64,000 bases of DNA from Arthrobacter echini (GCF_004803505.1 NZ_SSWH01000005.1:174544-238543); one strand, 5' to 3'. Positions 45,233 through 54,401 are shown, counted from the first letter of the stretch. Translations and numbers: made by a program. Notes: generated by a model not told the origin, from the letters alone.

Positions 45233-45907
45233 TCAGGTGTTCGCAAATGCTGCCAGCACGACGACGGGGAGATCGGTGATGAGGTGAGCCACGATGTTCA
45301 CGGGCAGGCTTCGACGCCAGAGGAACAGCGCCCCCAGCCCAATGCTCAGTGGGAACACGACGAAGATGGCGTGAGGCAGTCCCCACGACCAGTGCGTGAG
45401 CGTGAACAGGAGGGCGGGCACGACCAGCACCAGCACGGTCGGCGCACGCAGGGCGATGAGAGCGCCCATCGCCGCGGCCCGGTAGATGACTTCCTCGGTG
45501 ACTGCTGCCGTGAGCACCCCGACGACGGTGATTCCGACACCGAACTGCTCAGCAGTTTCGATAGTGCCCGTCTCGTACCCGGTGAGCGTCGCGGCGCCCA
45601 CGCTCAGCAGAGGAACCGCGATCGCGAGCCCCAGCCCAACGGCGAGCGCGACCATCGCGTCGCGCCGGTGCAAGCGTTTCAGCCCGAGGGTCCGGGCAGG
45701 TGCGAGCCGAAGCCAGCCGCCGACCACGAGGATCGCGATCACCCACATCAGCGCGAGAGCGATAGCGGTCCCCGGCACTCCGAGGCTCACGGCAAGCGGA
45801 GCCGAGACGAGCGTTGTGCCGATGGCGGCGACAAGGGAAACTGCTGCGAGGCCCGCGAGGAGATACCGCGACCGCGATGGTGCTCCCGACGATTGCGTCA
45901 TCTGCAC
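45233..45907 (-). CDS. CPBP-family intramembrane metalloprotease (Abi/CAAX type)
   Basis: A 224-residue polytopic membrane protein. The catalytic motifs are TEEVIYR (Glu138, Glu139, Arg143), FTLTHW (Phe168, His172) and NIVAHLITD (His208). This bacterial group cleaves within the membrane and is linked to peptide processing or self-immunity. It stands upstream of the exported nuclease genes on the same strand direction, though separated by its own spacer. Confidence 0.88.
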   Translation of the reverse strand: MQMTQSSGAPSRSRYLLAGLAAVSLVAAIGTTLVSAPLAVSLGVPGTAIALALMWVIAILVVGGWLRLAPARTLGLKRLHRRDAMVALAVGLGLAIAVPLLSVGAATLTGYETGTIETAEQFGVGITVVGVLTAAVTEEVIYRAAAMGALIALRAPTVLVLVVPALLFTLTHWSWGLPHAIFVVFPLSIGLGALFLWRRSLPVNIVAHLITDLPVVVLAAFANT

Positions 45908-45981
45908 TCCAGCCGATCCGCAACGACAATACTGAGTAGCTCCAGCGTGACGCGCTCAGGAGGCTGGTGGCAACACCCTTT

Positions 45982-47178
45982 TCAGCAGGGGCGGTAGGTC
46001 TTCCCGCCCGGCGCGTAGCAGCGCGGACCGGTGTAGCCCGGGTAGGGATCTTCGGCTGCTGGGGGAGCAGGAGCGACCGACGGCTGAGCCGGAGGAACAT
46101 AAGGTGCCGGTGCTGGTGCCGGTGCCGGAATTGGAGCCGGTGCTGGGACGGCTGGGAGATTACGGATCCGCTCCTGCTCGGCTGCTGCAGCCTCGGCCGC
46201 GAGGCGGTCTGCTTCGGCGCGAGCGTCGGCTTCTGCCTGGAGCCGCTCGGTCTCCACGCGAGCCGCTTCTGCAGCTTCGGCCCGGACCCGCTCCTCCTCG
46301 ACCCGTTCTGCTTCTGCCACTCTCGCTGCCTCGGCTTCGGCCGCGAGTCGGTCCTCCTCGGCTTTCTCTAGAGCTGTCACCGTCGTGGTGACCGTGGTCA
46401 ATTTCTTCTCCGCGTCGGCGATCTGCGTGTCGAGGCCGCGCGCCATGGTCGCAGCACGCGTGGCACCGAGAGCGAGGACGCGGACCGTGTCCTCGCCTGC
46501 ATCGATTGCCTCTCGGGCGGCTGTGGCCGTGGTCAGGGCCGCGACGATCCCGGCAGCTGTTGCGGCAGCGGCTGGTGCTGTCTCACCCACAGGAGCCTCC
46601 GTCGCGGTGGTCAGAGCCTCTGCGGCATCGGCCACCTCCGCCGGCAGTGTGCAGCCCTGAGCCGGGTCCAGTAGGCCGATGCCCTCCGATTCAGCCTCGT
46701 TGTACGCCGTCTGCACCTCGTCGTAGTACTTGCTGTTCGGCTCGATGAGGATGGGGACGCCCAGACCCACCCGCGCGAGTTCCGCATTGACGAGGGTCTG
46801 GTCCTCGATGAAGACCGCAGCCAGGACGCGGTCGTACCTGTCGGTGCGCTCGACATCGAAATCCAGGGCGACCTTCGTACCGGGCGGGGTCATCGACTCG
46901 AGTTTCTCGGTCGCCTCCGCTCCAAGGCATTCGACCGGCTTGTCGGGATGCTTGGTCTCGGGCGTGTCGACGTTGAGCAGACGGACCGTCTGGTCGGATC
47001 CGTCGAAGGTGATGACGAGGGTGTCGCCGTCGATCACCCGCACCACGGTGCCGGGCTCGTAACCGGTGGCCGTCTCACCCGACGGCGTCGAGCTTGTGCA
47101 GGCGGTCAGGGTGGAGGCGACGATCGTCGCGGTCAGGAGGGTCACTGGGGCGATGCGGCGGGAACGAAGCAAATTCAT
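45982..47178 (-). CDS. Exported thermonuclease-family (SNase) lipoprotein
   Basis: 398 residues from the ATG at 47178; a GTG at 47199 is unlikely because a hairpin ends four bases before it. A signal with lipobox TLTAC is followed by an SNase domain: VVRVIDGDTLVI, VRLLNVDTPETKHP and RYDRVLAAVF. Then comes a long Ala/Glu/Thr-rich, probably coiled-coil, region with repeated EAxRAEAERL-type text, a Pro/Ala linker and a short end GYTGPRCYAPGGKTYRPC with two Cys. Cleaves nucleic acid outside the membrane, Ca-dependent in the family. Next to two other exported Excalibur-type genes. Confidence 0.85.
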   Translation of the reverse strand: MNLLRSRRIAPVTLLTATIVASTLTACTSSTPSGETATGYEPGTVVRVIDGDTLVITFDGSDQTVRLLNVDTPETKHPDKPVECLGAEATEKLESMTPPGTKVALDFDVERTDRYDRVLAAVFIEDQTLVNAELARVGLGVPILIEPNSKYYDEVQTAYNEAESEGIGLLDPAQGCTLPAEVADAAEALTTATEAPVGETAPAAAATAAGIVAALTTATAAREAIDAGEDTVRVLALGATRAATMARGLDTQIADAEKKLTTVTTTVTALEKAEEDRLAAEAEAARVAEAERVEEERVRAEAAEAARVETERLQAEADARAEADRLAAEAAAAEQERIRNLPAVPAPAPIPAPAPAPAPYVPPAQPSVAPAPPAAEDPYPGYTGPRCYAPGGKTYRPC

Positions 47179-47202
47179 CAGTCTTTTCTGGCGACCCACA
47201 AC

Positions 47203-47242
47203 GGGATAGCCGCAGAAGCCGAAAGGCTCCTGCGGCTATCCC
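47203..47242. terminator. Long hairpin between the Excalibur and SNase genes
   Basis: Perfect 13-base arms GGGATAGCCGCAG (47203-47215) and CTGCGGCTATCCC (47230-47242). After an A/C mismatch an inner AGCC/GGCT stem closes a GAAA loop (plus-strand reading). It lies 24 bases past the Excalibur stop, so it is probably its terminator. No T-run follows. Confidence 0.6.
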
Positions 47243-47266
47243 ACGATCCGTGTACTAAGCGGTTCG

Positions 47267-47746
47267 TTACGCCTTCGCAGTGCGACGACGGACGACGAAC
47301 GTGCCGCCCGCGGCTGCAGCCAGGACGAGGCCTGCGCCGAGAGAGAGCGCAGCTGTGTTATCGCTCGTGTCCTGAGCAATTCCGGTCTCAGCACCACCGA
47401 CAGGCATCTGCCCAACCTGAGGAGCAACAGGTGTGACGGGAGCCACCGGGGTCATCGGTACAACAGGGGTCGTGGGGTCGACGGTTGGAGCAGGAGTAGC
47501 CGTCGGAACGGGGTCGGTCGGGACGAGGTTCGGATTGAACGCGACGTCGCCGTTCTCGCAGCCGATGCCATCACCGTCCCTGTCGAGATCCGTGCTGTAG
47601 GCCGACGACGTCGATGGGATGTTGTAGACGCCGAGCAGTTCGGCCTGAGTGCAGTCCTGGAACGGTGCAGCCACTGCGGGCGATGTGGACAGGACGGTCA
47701 GGCCCGCTACGGCAGCAAGCGCGAGGGAGGCAGTGCTCTTCTTCAA
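47267..47746 (-). CDS. Exported Excalibur-domain protein with C-terminal wall anchor
   Basis: 159 residues from a TTG at 47746, chosen for AAGGGG five bases upstream and because a signal peptide begins there (KKSTASLALAAVAGL...AVAAP). The Excalibur motif follows at once: FQDCTQAELLGVYNI and DLDRDGDGIGCE with its Ca-binding DxDxDG loop. A Pro/Thr/Val linker leads to AETG, a hydrophobic helix (LSLGAGLVLAAAAGGTFVV) and RRR, the layout of a sortase substrate. No sortase gene is nearby. Function unknown; adjacent to secreted nucleases. Confidence 0.8.
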   Translation of the reverse strand: MKKSTASLALAAVAGLTVLSTSPAVAAPFQDCTQAELLGVYNIPSTSSAYSTDLDRDGDGIGCENGDVAFNPNLVPTDPVPTATPAPTVDPTTPVVPMTPVAPVTPVAPQVGQMPVGGAETGIAQDTSDNTAALSLGAGLVLAAAAGGTFVVRRRTAKA

Positions 47747-48181
47747 TGGGTCCCCTTGAGGTGATACGGAGTGCCTTGGAATGACGTGTTGCCAAGGCTG
47801 AGATACTGCCATGTCTAGCACGGATAGCGCGACCTTCCTGACCATGCAATTGACGCGAAAGGGCGACACGGAGGAACCAGAATCGGGTACCCGGAAGAGG
47901 CAGCGCTCAGCAGTATGCGGACGAACAGCAGTATCCGAACGATTTCTGGCCCTATGACACTCGGCGGAGCGATCACCATCGGTCAGTTAATTGCGTTAAT
48001 CTTGACGAGAAACTGAGGTTTTCCTGTACTTCGCCCGGAAAAACCGACAATTTGGGTATTCGGCAAGGGCGGCAGTACTGTTCGCGGGAAACAGCAGCAT
48101 CAACTTTGGGGGCACTCCATTTCTTCGCCATCACGTCCGCCTGCCCGCTCGACGTCGTCGACACGCAGGCCGATCAGGCCG
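47747..48181. other. 435-base intergenic region between divergent Excalibur and HNH genes
   Basis: No gene is supported. It must hold two divergent promoters. An 18-base unit, CAGCAGTATGCGGACGAA (47908-47925), is followed directly by a near copy, CAGCAGTATCCGAACGAT (47926-47943), differing at four positions. An AT-richer patch (47985-48010) lies further on. The upstream end of the HNH gene may extend into 48149-48181, since the frame stays open there. Confidence 0.4.
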
Positions 48182-49552
48182 TTGACCGCCGTCGTCGCCG
48201 GTTTCGGACTCTTTCTCGTCATCATCGGTCTCATCACCAACGGGTTCAGTGGCGCCCTGATCATGGCCGCTTCCTTTGCGCTCCTCACCGGTCTGTACAC
48301 GCTCCTGACGAATCGCCCGTCCTGGGCTCATCTCAGCAGCCGCAGGGCGGGAGCTGTCACGGCAGGAGCGGCCGTCGTCGCACTGCTGGTCGGTGGGGCG
48401 ATCGCGCCGGCGGACGAGACAGTCCCCACCGCCGTCGCCGAACAGGCGTCGGATCAGCCAACGGAGGATGCGGCGCCCTCGGCCGAACCAAGCAGCGAAC
48501 CGAGCAGTGAACCGACCAGCAGCCCGTCGGCAACGCCGTCGGAGACACCGACAGCAACACCCGCGCCGTCGCCGACAGCCACCCTCAGTGCAGCGGCGGA
48601 TGTTGCGCCGCTCGACCCGGAGGAGGTTTCCGAGCCGTCGGGCGACGCGGCTGCACCGGCGAAGCAGCCGGAGGCCAACACCACGGCCCTCGCCCTGCTC
48701 GAGACGCTGACGGTCAAGGGGCGCGCGCCGAAGACGGGGTACGACCGCGAGGAGTTCGGCTGGGCCTGGCTCGATGTCGACCGTAACGGCTGCGATACGC
48801 GCAACGACATTCTCAATCGGGATCTCACGGAGATCGTCCACACCAACTCGGTTCCCTGCAAGGTCGAGTCCGGTGTGCTGGATGATCCCTACACCGGAAC
48901 CGTCATCGACTTCCAGCGCGGGCAGTCCACGAGCAGCGAGGTGCAGATCGACCACGTGGTCGCCCTGGCCGACGCCTGGCAGAAGGGCGCCCAGCAGCTG
49001 ACGTTCGACCAGCGGGTGGCCTTTGCCAATGATCCGCTGAATCTGCAGGCCGCGGACGGTCCGGCGAACCAGCAGAAGGGCGCGGGCGACGCCGCCACCT
49101 GGCTGCCGCCCAACACCGGGTACCGCTGCGAGTACGTGGCGCGGCAGGTCTCGGTCAAGGCGACCTACACGCTCTGGGTCACCCAGGCGGAGCACGACGC
49201 CATGAAACGGATCCTCGCCGACTGCAATGGCATCCTCGCGCCGACCAACCAGATCGGGCCGTCGATCCAGCAGCCCGTGGAGCCTGCGCCGTCCGCGTCC
49301 CCGTTCGTCGAGCCGGCACCGCCCGCCGCACCCGCACCCGCACCCGCTCCTGCACCAGCTCCCGCTCCGGCTCCTGCACCGGCGCCAGCTCCGGCGCCGG
49401 CACCCGCCGCGCCGGAAGTTCCAGCCCCAGCTGCCCCCTACTACCAGAATTGTGATGCCGTCCGTGCAGCCGGTGCGGCTCCGATCACCGCAGGTTCGCC
49501 CGGCTTCCAGGCCAAGTTCGACCGTGACGGCGACGGCGTGGGCTGCGAGTAG
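48182..49552 (+). CDS. Membrane-anchored HNH nuclease (DUF1524-like) with Excalibur tail
   Basis: 456 residues from a TTG at 48182; no clear ribosome site, and the frame is open somewhat further upstream. Two to three TM helices (VVAGFGLFLVIIGLIT, ALIMAASFALLTGLYTLL, VTAGAAVVALLVGG) anchor the N-terminus. A Ser/Pro/Thr linker follows. The HNH core is QIDHVVALADAW (Asp257, His258), NDPLNLQAAD (Asn283, Asn287) and NQQKGAGDAATWLPPN (Asn296). A Pro-Ala repeat leads to the C-terminal Excalibur motif NCDAVRAAGAAPI...DRDGDGVGCE. It should cut DNA outside the membrane. Confidence 0.85.
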   Translation: MTAVVAGFGLFLVIIGLITNGFSGALIMAASFALLTGLYTLLTNRPSWAHLSSRRAGAVTAGAAVVALLVGGAIAPADETVPTAVAEQASDQPTEDAAPSAEPSSEPSSEPTSSPSATPSETPTATPAPSPTATLSAAADVAPLDPEEVSEPSGDAAAPAKQPEANTTALALLETLTVKGRAPKTGYDREEFGWAWLDVDRNGCDTRNDILNRDLTEIVHTNSVPCKVESGVLDDPYTGTVIDFQRGQSTSSEVQIDHVVALADAWQKGAQQLTFDQRVAFANDPLNLQAADGPANQQKGAGDAATWLPPNTGYRCEYVARQVSVKATYTLWVTQAEHDAMKRILADCNGILAPTNQIGPSIQQPVEPAPSASPFVEPAPPAAPAPAPAPAPAPAPAPAPAPAPAPAPAAPEVPAPAAPYYQNCDAVRAAGAAPITAGSPGFQAKFDRDGDGVGCE

Positions 49553-49659
49553 CGGCAGCTCGCTCGCACCACTGCGACAGGACAGCGCTTGAACGAGGGA
49601 CACGAACCCGACCTGACCGCGTACCTGTACCGGGCGTGCTGAGCCGGGCCGACCGGGGG

Positions 49660-49697
49660 TGCGGTAGTGCGCCGTCGACCACCGACGCACTACCGCA
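49660..49697. terminator. Bidirectional terminator between the HNH gene and jetD
   Basis: TGCGGTAGTGCG (49660-49671) pairs perfectly with CGCACTACCGCA (49686-49697) around 14 bases, between convergent stops at 49552 and 49715. No clear T-run, as is common in high-GC genomes. Confidence 0.7.
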
Positions 49698-49714
49698 GCC
49701 CAGACGAGGAGAAC

Positions 49715-51013
49715 CTAGAGCAGCAGCCTGTCCAACGCCCATTGCCATCTGATGAGCTCCTGCTCCAGCCGCACCGAGGGACCATGGCGGTCGTCCCGCA
49801 GGGCGTCGTACACCACCGACTCCTCCGCCGTCAGCCGGGTGAGGACCGCGCGCGACGGCGACGGCTCCACATCCCAGCGGTCTCGATGCTCCAGCAGCGT
49901 CTCCTCGTCCATGAGCACGCTGTCCACGTGTGGGTGGAGGGACCTCAGCTGGTCCAGGATGCGAAAGCCGTGCGTGTCCAGATCACCCCAGTAGTCCACC
50001 CTGCAGGATTGCAGCCACGCAGCGTCCTGGAGGGCTGAGAAGCCGTACCCCTCACCGAAGAGGGCCAGGGTGCCGGCACTGTCGGGGAGCGCGAGGAAAT
50101 TGACCAGGTTCTCCGTGACGACAACGCGCTCCACCGGCAGGTCGAGGGCGGCGAAGGCCTCGGCCGTGACCGTGATGTCGCGGGCGCCGCCGAGCACCTC
50201 GAGCCGCGGGTCGAGCAGCCGGAAGCGGACGCGCTCGGGTGCCTGCAGGAACCCGTGCCGGGCAGCGAACCGGGCAGCGGGCGTGCGTCCCGCCGTGCGG
50301 CGGGCGAGGACGGGCAGCGCGTCGTAAGGGGTGGTCGAGGGATCCGGATCCGGACGACCGGCGTGCAGTGCGGTCAGCCGCTCGTCGGGAGCAGCGGTCG
50401 CGGGATCTGGATCGGGACGCCCTGCTTGCAGTGCGGTCAGCATCTCGTCGATGGTCCTCCGGTGGCCCTCGACGAACTTCGTGTGCACGCCGGGGAGCCC
50501 GAGCTGCCGCACATGGATACCCGGGTCCGGGTGCTCGCGCAGCCACACGGCCACCCGTGCCGCCGTCAGCGCGTCCTCGCCGGACTCCACGAGCCGGAGC
50601 GGCCGGGCGACGGCCCACGCCCGGAGTGCCGGGTCGAGGTCCGTGAGCTGCTGCGCCAGCTCGACGGCGGCCCGTGCGTCGCCGGTCCTGCCCACGAACG
50701 CGATCTCGTCGTCGACCGTCGCGAAGACGACCGCGGCGGGCACCTGATTCGCCCCGATGGTGGTGCTGCCGAGCTCCACGAACTCGACGTCGTACGCTCC
50801 CGCGGTGGCGGTGAGCTCGCCGGCCCACTGCCGGGCCGCCGGATAGTGGTCCCGCAGCTCGGCGGCCGTGGGTTTCTTCAGTGCACGACGTCGGGGGTAG
50901 GCGCCGGTGGGCTCCAGCACCTCGCGCAGGAGGGCGCCCCGGTCCCACGCCTTTTTGGACACGGCCCGCAGATCGGCCGGCGTGGTCCACCGGCCGGGTG
51001 CCTCAGCGGGCAC
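49715..51013 (-). CDS. jetD: Wadjet nuclease subunit JetD (DUF3322-DUF2220)
   Basis: A 432-residue protein with DUF3322 and DUF2220 domains. JetD is the TOPRIM-like nuclease that cuts plasmid DNA once the JetABC complex has compacted it. The catalytic acidic residues are Glu301 (VVTENLVNFLAL) and the Asp pair in YWGDLDTHGFRILDQL (Asp344, Asp346); DEETLLEH follows. It overlaps jetC by 11 bases and ends the operon. Between the two domains a 21-residue unit is duplicated in tandem (190-210 and 211-231), which adds to its length. Confidence 0.93.
   Translation of the reverse strand: MPAEAPGRWTTPADLRAVSKKAWDRGALLREVLEPTGAYPRRRALKKPTAAELRDHYPAARQWAGELTATAGAYDVEFVELGSTTIGANQVPAAVVFATVDDEIAFVGRTGDARAAVELAQQLTDLDPALRAWAVARPLRLVESGEDALTAARVAVWLREHPDPGIHVRQLGLPGVHTKFVEGHRRTIDEMLTALQAGRPDPDPATAAPDERLTALHAGRPDPDPSTTPYDALPVLARRTAGRTPAARFAARHGFLQAPERVRFRLLDPRLEVLGGARDITVTAEAFAALDLPVERVVVTENLVNFLALPDSAGTLALFGEGYGFSALQDAAWLQSCRVDYWGDLDTHGFRILDQLRSLHPHVDSVLMDEETLLEHRDRWDVEPSPSRAVLTRLTAEESVVYDALRDDRHGPSVRLEQELIRWQWALDRLLL
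50321..50446. repeat. 63-base tandem duplication inside jetD
   Basis: Two ungapped 63-base units, 50321-50383 and 50384-50446, encode LTALHAGRPDPDPSTTP and LTALQAGRPDPDPATAA. Bases differ at scattered positions, so the duplication is not recent, and it keeps the frame. Confidence 0.85.
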
Positions 51014-54000
51014 GCCGCTCCTTCTCCTCGCGGTACTCCTCGATGGTCATGTTGCGCAGCTGCGAATCGTCACCGGCGGTATTGGCCACGAAGCCCACAT
51101 GGGACACGTACGGTTCGATCACGTGGATCTTCTGCAGCGGGGTGACGATCAGCAGCTGCAGCTCCATGCGCTTGAACAGCTCCAGGCCGTAGCGCGCCGA
51201 CTCGTCCGAGCCACGCCCGAAAGCCTCGTCGATCACCACGAACCGGAAGCTGCGGCCCGCGGACCGGGAGCTCCGGGCACCGTTCCTGGCGGCGCCGAGG
51301 CCGAACTGGAAGGCGAGCGCTGCGGCCAGGATGGTGTAGGCGAGTTTCTCCTTCTGCCCGCCGGACTTCCCGCCCGAATCGGTGAAGTGCTCGAACTCCT
51401 CGCCGGTCTCCGTCCACTTCTCCGACGCCGAGAACGTGAACCAGTTCCGCACATCGGTGACCCGCGCCGTCCAGCGTTCGTCCAGGGCCGTGTATCCCTC
51501 GCGGCCGCGGAAGCGCTCGATCAGGCGGGCCACCTGCAGGTACTTCTGCTCCGAGTACTGCTCGGTGTCCCCGAGACTGCCCTCCGAACACGCCCGCAGA
51601 TCCGTCCCGAACTGGCGCACGTCGAGATCGGAGGTGCTCTGGTGCTCGAGCTGGATGTGGCGGCCCGGGTTGTAGTCGATGTCCGCCAGGGATGCGTTGA
51701 TCTCGTCGATCCGGCCGACGATGTCCTGCCGGCGGCTGTCGAGGAAGGCGTTGAACGCCACCACCTCGTGGATGGTGTTCTGGTTCAGCGACTCCTTGAA
51801 GTGCGCCTCGAAGCGCGGCAGGTCGTTGCTGGTCAGCTGATCGAGCATGCGGTCGTAGTCCGCGGACGCCTCGAGCGACGCGTCCAGGTCCGCGGTCTCC
51901 GTGGGGTAGGCGTTGCGGAAGTCCGCCATCTGGCGCACGGTGGACGCCGCGGCCGTCGCGATCCGCTTGGTCAGGGCGTCGATGGTCGCGGTGAGGACAG
52001 AGCGCGCCGCGGTCTCGGTCGCGGCGGTGTTCCGGTACGTGAGCGACTTCCCGGCCAGGGTCTCGGACGCGAGGCGGGCGACGGCGGTGAGCACGGCGTC
52101 GTCGTCCGTCAGGGGAGTCGCGTCCAGGATGCCGCGGCACTCGGCGATGGTCTCCGCGATGTCGCGTGCGTCCTTCTCGTTGGCGCCGATGCGCTGCTGG
52201 AGCGTGGTGTTGCGCCTATCCAGCTTCGCCAGGCGAGCCTGCAGCTCGGTCTCGGACCGGGTGAGCTGCTGCAGGACGTCGCTCGCCGCCTCCAGCGCAG
52301 CGCGTTCGGCGGTCAGATCCGCGATCCTGCGGGAGGTGGACTGCCAGCCGATCTCGGCGAATCCCGTGACGGCGTGGACGGTGCCCAGGCGCTGGTTCTT
52401 CCGGCCCAGCTCACCGAGCGATGCGTTGACCCGTGCCAGCCGGGCGTCGATCCCGGCGAGCCGACCCTGCAGCCCCTCACGCTCGGCGTGCAGCCGTGCC
52501 ATCTTGTCGTGGTTGTCCCAGCCGAGCACGTAGTGACGGCGATCGCCGAGTCCCTGGCGGTCGTCCTTCTCGTGGCGTCCCCGGCCACCCTTGAGCTGAC
52601 CTCCCAGCGTGAGGGCCTTGGGGTGACGCCGGAAGTCCTCGATGGTCTCGCAGCACACGTAGTCGAACCGGCTGGTCAGTTCATCGAGCAGGAAGTCCCG
52701 CAGCGGCGTACCCGCCTTGATGGCGATCTTGCCGGCGAGGGTTCCCGACGCGGCGGGCTGCGGAGCATAGGTGCCGTTGATGCGCCGATACACGAGGCGC
52801 CCGCGCAGATTGTTGCCCTCCACCCAGGCGCTGACGGCGCGGTAGTGCTCCTCCGGCACCAGCAGGGACAGGGCGAAGCCGCGCAGCGTCCGTTCGGCCG
52901 CGCCCTCCCAGGCGGCTTCGCCGTCGCGCACGCGCAGCAGCTCGCCGGCGTAGGGCAGCCCGGTCGTGGGGATGCCCGTGCCCTCGCAGAGTCTGCGCCG
53001 CAGCTCGAGCTGGGCGAGGGGGAGCAGATCGGGCCGGGACTGCAGGGAGCCGAGCTCGACGTCGATGGTCTTCAGCTCGTCGGCGGTGCCGGAGCGCTCC
53101 ACGCTCACGGCGGTCTGCTGGTCCTGCAGCTCGGCGGTCCGCTCCCGGAGCACGGTCTCCACCTCGTCCAGCTGCGCCCGGTTGGCGTCGAACAGCACGC
53201 GGTCCTCGGGGACCCGGAGTCCGAGATCCTCGGCGGCGGTGCGGTAGTTCTCGAAGCGGGCCCGCTGTGCCCGCGCCTCCTCCTCCAGTCGGCCGAGCTC
53301 GGCGTCGATCGCCGCCAGCCGTCCGCCCCCGCTGGTGCGGATGTCCTCCTGGATCCCCGAGAGCTCGTGCCGCGCTGCCGCGAGCTCCGCGCCCAGCAGG
53401 GCGCTGTCCTCCCGGTACCGGGTGGCCGTGCGGGCGAGCTCGCCCTGGTGCTCCAGGCTGAGGTCCAGCTGCTGCTGCGTGAACCACGGATGCAGCTGGT
53501 CCCGCTGGGCGCGGGCCAGCCCGTCCTCCGAACTCAGGCGTGCGTGCAGGGCGGAGTGCTCACGGACCGGCGTCAGCAGGGCTATCTGGTCCTTGGCCCG
53601 CAGGACGGCGTCGTGGGCGCGTTTCAGGTCGTCGAAGTGGTGGATCAGATTCGCGATCCGGGTGGCGACGTCGTCCTCCTCCAGCATGTTCGTCCGCACG
53701 AAGGACGTGATGTTCTCGACCTGCTTCATGGAGATGGTGCGGTGGAACAGGTCCATGGCCTGGTTGCCGCTGATCCCGAAGTGGCGTTTGAACGCTGCGG
53801 CGTACGGGTCGAAGGAGTCATGGACCGAGACACCCGCGCTGCGCAGTTTCCGCTTGAGCCTTGCGGGGTCCTGACCGAAGTCGGAGAAATCGGCGGCGAT
53901 GCTCTGGTCGGTCTCGGCGAGGGAGTAGAAGCGGGAGGGCTGACCCGCCTCCTGCGTGGCCCACAGGGTGATCGCGAGGGTCACGGTGATGTCCAGCTGC

Positions 54001-54401
54001 GCGTTGTGGAACACGCCGAGCACCACGGAGAACGTGCCAGCGGTGCGCAGCGCCACGGGCTTCGAGTACTCGCCGCTGCTGCTGCGCGTGCTCTTGTGGA
54101 AGCCGCGCACGTAGGACATCAGGCTGCGCTCCTTCTTCTGCGCACCGGCTGCCTTGTTGTAGTCGATCCGGTTCGCCGGCAGCAGCAGCGTGGTGATGGC
54201 GTCCACCACCGTCGACTTGCCCGACCCGATGTCCCCTGTGAGCAGACTGTTGACGCCGTCGAGCGTGAAGGTCCTGACACCGTTGTGGAAGGTGCCCCAG
54301 TTCAGCAGCTCGAGGCGTTGCAGGCGGAAGCCCGGCAGTGCGCCGCCGTCGTCCGCGGGGTCGGGGAGGGTGAAGAGGCTGTCCTGGAGCTCAGTGCTCA
54401 T
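51003..54401 (-). CDS. jetC: Wadjet SMC-like ATPase JetC
   Basis: A 1132-residue MukB/SbcC-like protein. Walker A is GDIGSGKST (56-64), the ABC signature is SGGQKEKLAYTIL, and Walker B is FVVIDEAFGRGSDESARYG near the C-terminus, followed by LLIVTPLQKIHVIEPYV. Between them lie long coiled coils around a central hinge-like domain. With JetA and JetB it forms the loop-extruding complex that recognises small circular DNA. It overlaps jetB by 11 bases and jetD by 11, giving tight coupling. Confidence 0.95.
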   Translation of the reverse strand: MSTELQDSLFTLPDPADDGGALPGFRLQRLELLNWGTFHNGVRTFTLDGVNSLLTGDIGSGKSTVVDAITTLLLPANRIDYNKAAGAQKKERSLMSYVRGFHKSTRSSSGEYSKPVALRTAGTFSVVLGVFHNAQLDITVTLAITLWATQEAGQPSRFYSLAETDQSIAADFSDFGQDPARLKRKLRSAGVSVHDSFDPYAAAFKRHFGISGNQAMDLFHRTISMKQVENITSFVRTNMLEEDDVATRIANLIHHFDDLKRAHDAVLRAKDQIALLTPVREHSALHARLSSEDGLARAQRDQLHPWFTQQQLDLSLEHQGELARTATRYREDSALLGAELAAARHELSGIQEDIRTSGGGRLAAIDAELGRLEEEARAQRARFENYRTAAEDLGLRVPEDRVLFDANRAQLDEVETVLRERTAELQDQQTAVSVERSGTADELKTIDVELGSLQSRPDLLPLAQLELRRRLCEGTGIPTTGLPYAGELLRVRDGEAAWEGAAERTLRGFALSLLVPEEHYRAVSAWVEGNNLRGRLVYRRINGTYAPQPAASGTLAGKIAIKAGTPLRDFLLDELTSRFDYVCCETIEDFRRHPKALTLGGQLKGGRGRHEKDDRQGLGDRRHYVLGWDNHDKMARLHAEREGLQGRLAGIDARLARVNASLGELGRKNQRLGTVHAVTGFAEIGWQSTSRRIADLTAERAALEAASDVLQQLTRSETELQARLAKLDRRNTTLQQRIGANEKDARDIAETIAECRGILDATPLTDDDAVLTAVARLASETLAGKSLTYRNTAATETAARSVLTATIDALTKRIATAAASTVRQMADFRNAYPTETADLDASLEASADYDRMLDQLTSNDLPRFEAHFKESLNQNTIHEVVAFNAFLDSRRQDIVGRIDEINASLADIDYNPGRHIQLEHQSTSDLDVRQFGTDLRACSEGSLGDTEQYSEQKYLQVARLIERFRGREGYTALDERWTARVTDVRNWFTFSASEKWTETGEEFEHFTDSGGKSGGQKEKLAYTILAAALAFQFGLGAARNGARSSRSAGRSFRFVVIDEAFGRGSDESARYGLELFKRMELQLLIVTPLQKIHVIEPYVSHVGFVANTAGDDSQLRNMTIEEYREEKERRAR

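Noticed and set aside
46104..46391. Repetitive-looking Pro/Leu-rich frame on the plus strand
   Set aside because: It is the antisense of the Ala/Glu coiled-coil region of the SNase lipoprotein.
47973..48164. A 63-codon minus-strand frame in the Excalibur/HNH spacer
   Set aside because: No recognised family, no good ribosome site and no conserved motif. Kept as non-coding.
49315..49440. Repeated Ala-Pro codons that look like a DNA repeat array
   Set aside because: It is a protein-level Pro-Ala linker before the Excalibur motif, with codon variation and no spacer pattern; not a CRISPR or satellite.
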